Assembly: GCA_947034885.2 (NCBI GenBank)
Contig: OX344755.2
Location: forward strand, 5,892,501 to 5,956,500
Source: Thuidium tamariscinum
Lineage: Eukaryota; Streptophyta; Bryopsida; Hypnales; Thuidiaceae
DNA: 64,000 bases
Direction: 5' to 3'
Of this stretch, positions 61,211 through 64,000 are shown one piece after another. The notes below the pieces were generated by a model. The model was not told the DNA's origin. It saw nothing but the letters and a program-made list of their open reading frames with translations, and did not search any database. The stretch's first letter is position 1, and every line of letters begins with the position of its first letter. The position numbers were made by a program, and so were the translations under genes.

Positions 61211-61458
61211 TGTACATAGTGAATCCAGAAATGTATGAAGGCAAGCCAAAATTTTATTACAATGGTCTTGAGTACAAGGTTTTATTCTAAATATATTGAG
61301 CACATAGTAATAAACTCACACCTTTTTTCATATGAAAACCACTATCCTATATCTCCTCAAATACATTTTGGTTATGGCACTAAAACTGAGCCCAACAGTA
61401 AAAATTTGAGGGGGGTGGGGTGGGGTACGCACATGCGAAGAACACCCTGTTCTGTTGT

Positions 61459-62141
61459 TTATTCTTCAGTTGGACTATCTCTTTGAGATTGAAACGGCCA
61501 GTTTGAGGGATCAAACGGATCGTGAAGATCTGACGGCTCCCAATCACCTTCAGACGTCAAGCTCCGTAGTTTGCTACGTGGCATCTCCATGCTTGTTTCA
61601 TGGCTGCCTTCTGTTACTGTTACTGCGGTGTATCGTGTTGAAACTGGTGCATGGCCTCGGATGCCCTGGATTGCCGCGCTTCCGTCCCCCTCGGAATTTC
61701 GAACGAGCAGCGCACCTTGACCGCCATCTGACCCCTCCCGCCGCGGTCTCCTTGTCCTCCTCGTTGGTGAGGCAAAATAATGTTGGGAGTGCATCAACTC
61801 AGGTGGCCAGAGGAAGTTTTCCAATACATCTCTATCTTCATCGTCGTCTGTTGAGTCTTCTGAGTCTTCACACCCCTCGCAAGATGAATCTTACGGGTTT
61901 GCAAGATCTTCCTCATCAGGCTCTTGGCTTTCGAAGAAGTCATCATTGGGTTCACCGATCTCCCTTTCAGTGGAGGTATCGGGAGGAGGGCAATCTTCGG
62001 TGGGATCGATGTCATTTTCGGAAGAAGAGTCAGTCTCACTGATTTTTTGAGCTTGTACCCCTTTGATCGGTCCTTCATCGTCGTGTTGACTTTGAAGACG
62101 CTCACTTCGGCGAGGAGGGACATCATCCGAGGCGACCTAGC
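61459..62141 (-). other. Unidentified minus-strand coding-like exon
   Basis: A good acceptor (GATGTTGCTAG) at 62142 precedes a frame reading SDDVPPRRSERLQSQHDDEG, then acidic Ser/Glu/Asp-rich sequence, and the frame at 61459-61824 reads FLWPPELMHSQHYFASPTRR. Composition looks coding but several frames are open on both strands because the DNA is GC-rich. I do not recognise a family. It might be the 3' exon of the frame at 63072-63824. Confidence 0.35.
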
Positions 62142-63071
62142 AACATCAAAACATGTTAGTGAAGGTGAGGAACTGTAGCTATAACTGATTTGTAGGATTA
62201 TTTAAGGTTTGCAGAAGTTTTTGTGAGAAACACTTGAGGTCTGGATGCGTACTTATTGAAGACCATGTACATCTCTTCCATCGATGAATTTAGAGTGTCC
62301 GTGTTTTCTCACTCATTAGTATTTTGGAGTACTAAGTTTCCAAATAACCTTGAAATGGTTATGTAGGTACAATGTTCCCTGCATTGCAATTCTATCATGG
62401 TGATGCATGAATCTAGGAACTAGTCCCCACTACAAAAGATGCTACAGTTGATGCTCTCAATGCATGCGAGGTCTGAAGAAGAGGTACGCAGTAATTTCAT
62501 TTCCTTATCTGGTATGCCAGTTCTGTCCTGAATCCAATGTGGCCTGGTCAACAGAGTTGAAGCGCCAAGAAGAAGAGAATTCTTGCATCATCTGTACTGA
62601 AGGTTTCTTGAGAGGTTTACCTGAAAGGATGCAACTTTGTATCTCACATAATCCTTCTGTGATTTAACTTCCCAGGTTAATCTTGACAATTAGGGAGCAA
62701 TGAACGTTGCACATAGGAACATCGCATGATCTTGCAGTAGTAAGAATTTCAAGTTGCACACTACGTTGATATTGTTGGTGCTACCTATTACATGACTAGC
62801 AATTCAGCCATAATTGAATGTATGTGTAGTCTAAGGTGCTTTGATTTACAAAACGAGGCTATAGAATTGCTACTTGCTTCTCATTCTATGTCCTAAAGTT
62901 TGCATGTAAGAATAGTTTATGACTCTGTAAGTAGGATTAGCACAATTTTTCTAAATCGGTAGGGTATCATTTTATGTTCACAGTAGAGGTAGGTGGAGGT
63001 TACCAAAGCTTGAAAGAAAGTTGTTCACAACTAGGCAAGAATATGCAACAAGCTAGAGAGAGAAGTGAATG
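62142..63071. other. Probable intron or spacer
   Basis: AT-richer sequence between the donor at 63078 and the acceptor at 62142. A short plus-strand frame at 62464-62667 with a CIICTEGF word is probably chance. Confidence 0.4.
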
Positions 63072-63078
63072 TCATAAC

Positions 63079-63824
63079 TTACCCATTTTCCTTTCTGAAA
63101 GTGGGGAATCCTCAGCATTTCTTTTGAGGGTATCCTTTGCAGGTGACTTTGTGAAATCTGGCCACACCTTCTCCTTCACAAGTAAAGGAATTAGAGGATG
63201 GAATTGTCGACGTTGGCACCACCCCAAGCACCGCGTAGCTTGGTGGTAGAAGTGATGGCGATAGCTTCTTGGTAGAAGATTCGCAGGCCACTTTTGAGTT
63301 CCTCTTGGCACTGGTAGGGATCGCAAGTGTGTCATGTTCAACAAGGCTACCACCTTTGTAGCTTGCAGTGAAGATGTTCCTTCCTTATCAATCAGTAGTT
63401 GAAATAGCTGTGCTTCTACACTGTTTGTATGCTCAGGTCCGGCGTTGTGAAGATCTTGCGAGAATATCGATTGCACGCCTTCTTGACAACAAGTCTCTTC
63501 TACGAACGATGAGGTTGCTGTCGTGATGTGGGGTGTTGAAGTTGCGGCAGGGGTGTCGTCTCTTCCGTGAACTTGCTGCTCCAACTGCTCCCTTCCGCCT
63601 GTCGCTGAAGCTGCTGTGCCCACCGTTGAAGCTACTTCAACAATTGGAAGCGTGGAGCCCCCTCCGGCAAGTTGGTTCAATCCTCCTTTGCTACAATTAA
63701 AATCCCTTTGTGATTGCTCTGTTGATTCTAAATGTCCATGCACTTCACTTGTAAACTTACATTTCACACTCACTATATCGCTCATACTAGACATGTTTGA
63801 TTCTGGTTGCATTTCTCTCTTCAA
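63079..63824 (-). CDS. Hypothetical minus-strand exon with a strong splice donor
   Basis: The frame opens at an ATG (MKREMQPESNMSSMSDIVSV), is 250 codons long, rich in Ser, Thr and Gln, and runs into a near-consensus donor ATGG|GTAAGT at 63078. No domain is recognised; the last third has an alternative open frame, so the true reading frame is not certain. A simple join to the acceptor at 62142 does not keep the frame, so an intermediate exon or another structure would be needed. Confidence 0.35.
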
Positions 63825-64000
63825 TAGGTTGCTTAGTTCTTTATATGCTCAATAGACTTGTCTTGCCATTGGTGTGATGAATGCAGCCGACAATTGGAAG
63901 AGTGGGTGTTGGCTGATTTTATGAGTGCTTGTTTTTTGACGGCTGATTTATTAGTATTGCATGGAGTTAGATGGATTACAAGGATCATGGAGATTAATTT

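Noticed and set aside
62464-62667. A plus-strand frame with a CxxC-like CIICTEGF word that recalls a RING finger
   Set aside because: There is only one short Cys pair, not the spaced Cys/His set of a RING domain, and no start context.
1-64000. Search for rRNA, tRNA and retrovirus-like or LTR elements
   Set aside because: No conserved tRNA or rRNA words, and no reverse transcriptase, integrase or paired long terminal repeats, were recognised by eye. A covariance-model or profile search could still find degraded ones.

Overview
The window looks like nuclear DNA from a seed plant with a large, repeat-rich genome, most likely a gymnosperm and probably a conifer. The evidence is long AT-rich tracts with few genes, plant-type GT-AG introns, TIR-NB-LRR genes of the conifer sequence style, and many DNA transposons. 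The taxon is an inference from protein style; no marker gene is present.

Layout. (1) 0-10 kb is AT-rich non-coding DNA holding a CACTA element (CACTA-1, 2591-5436) with a small CACTA MITE inside it, and two piggyBac-type MITEs ending in TTAA. (2) 10-17.4 kb carries a GC-richer leader and a four-exon TIR-NB-LRR gene (TNL-A). (3) 17.4-31 kb is the 3' flank of TNL-A, interrupted by three more CACTA elements: CACTA-2 (17466-21171), CACTA-3 (21893-28856) and CACTA-4 (29562-30959). CACTA-3 is the most striking object in the window. It is a 7-kb element with clean terminal repeats and a CAT target duplication. It carries no recognisable transposase, but it holds intron-containing pieces of host genes in one orientation: the 5' part of a WW-domain FNBP4-like gene, two ends of the splicing factor gene PRP31 with the middle missing, and pieces I cannot name. 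(4) 31-43 kb is non-coding, with another copy of the TNL 3' flank (segment C), a three-copy dispersed repeat (R1), hairpins, a Tourist MITE and a possible piggyBac MITE. (5) 45.2-55.3 kb is a second copy of the TNL block (TNL-B), decayed to a pseudogene. Because TNL-B lacks the CACTA insertions it supplies the empty sites that prove two of them. (6) 55.8-61.2 kb has a hAT MITE and an apparently intact piggyBac-family transposase gene lying between two inverted arrays of a ~120-bp tandem repeat. (7) 61.4-63.8 kb has minus-strand open frames with splice signals, of unknown function.

How the parts relate: TNL-A and TNL-B arose by segmental duplication of the gene with its leader and 3' flank. 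Both carry the same in-frame UGA late in the LRR exon, followed in each by 187 more open codons. TNL-B has further breaks. After duplication the A copy took the CACTA insertions, one of them only 38 bp past the last stop codon. No rRNA, tRNA or CRISPR array was found, and I recognised no retrovirus-like element.
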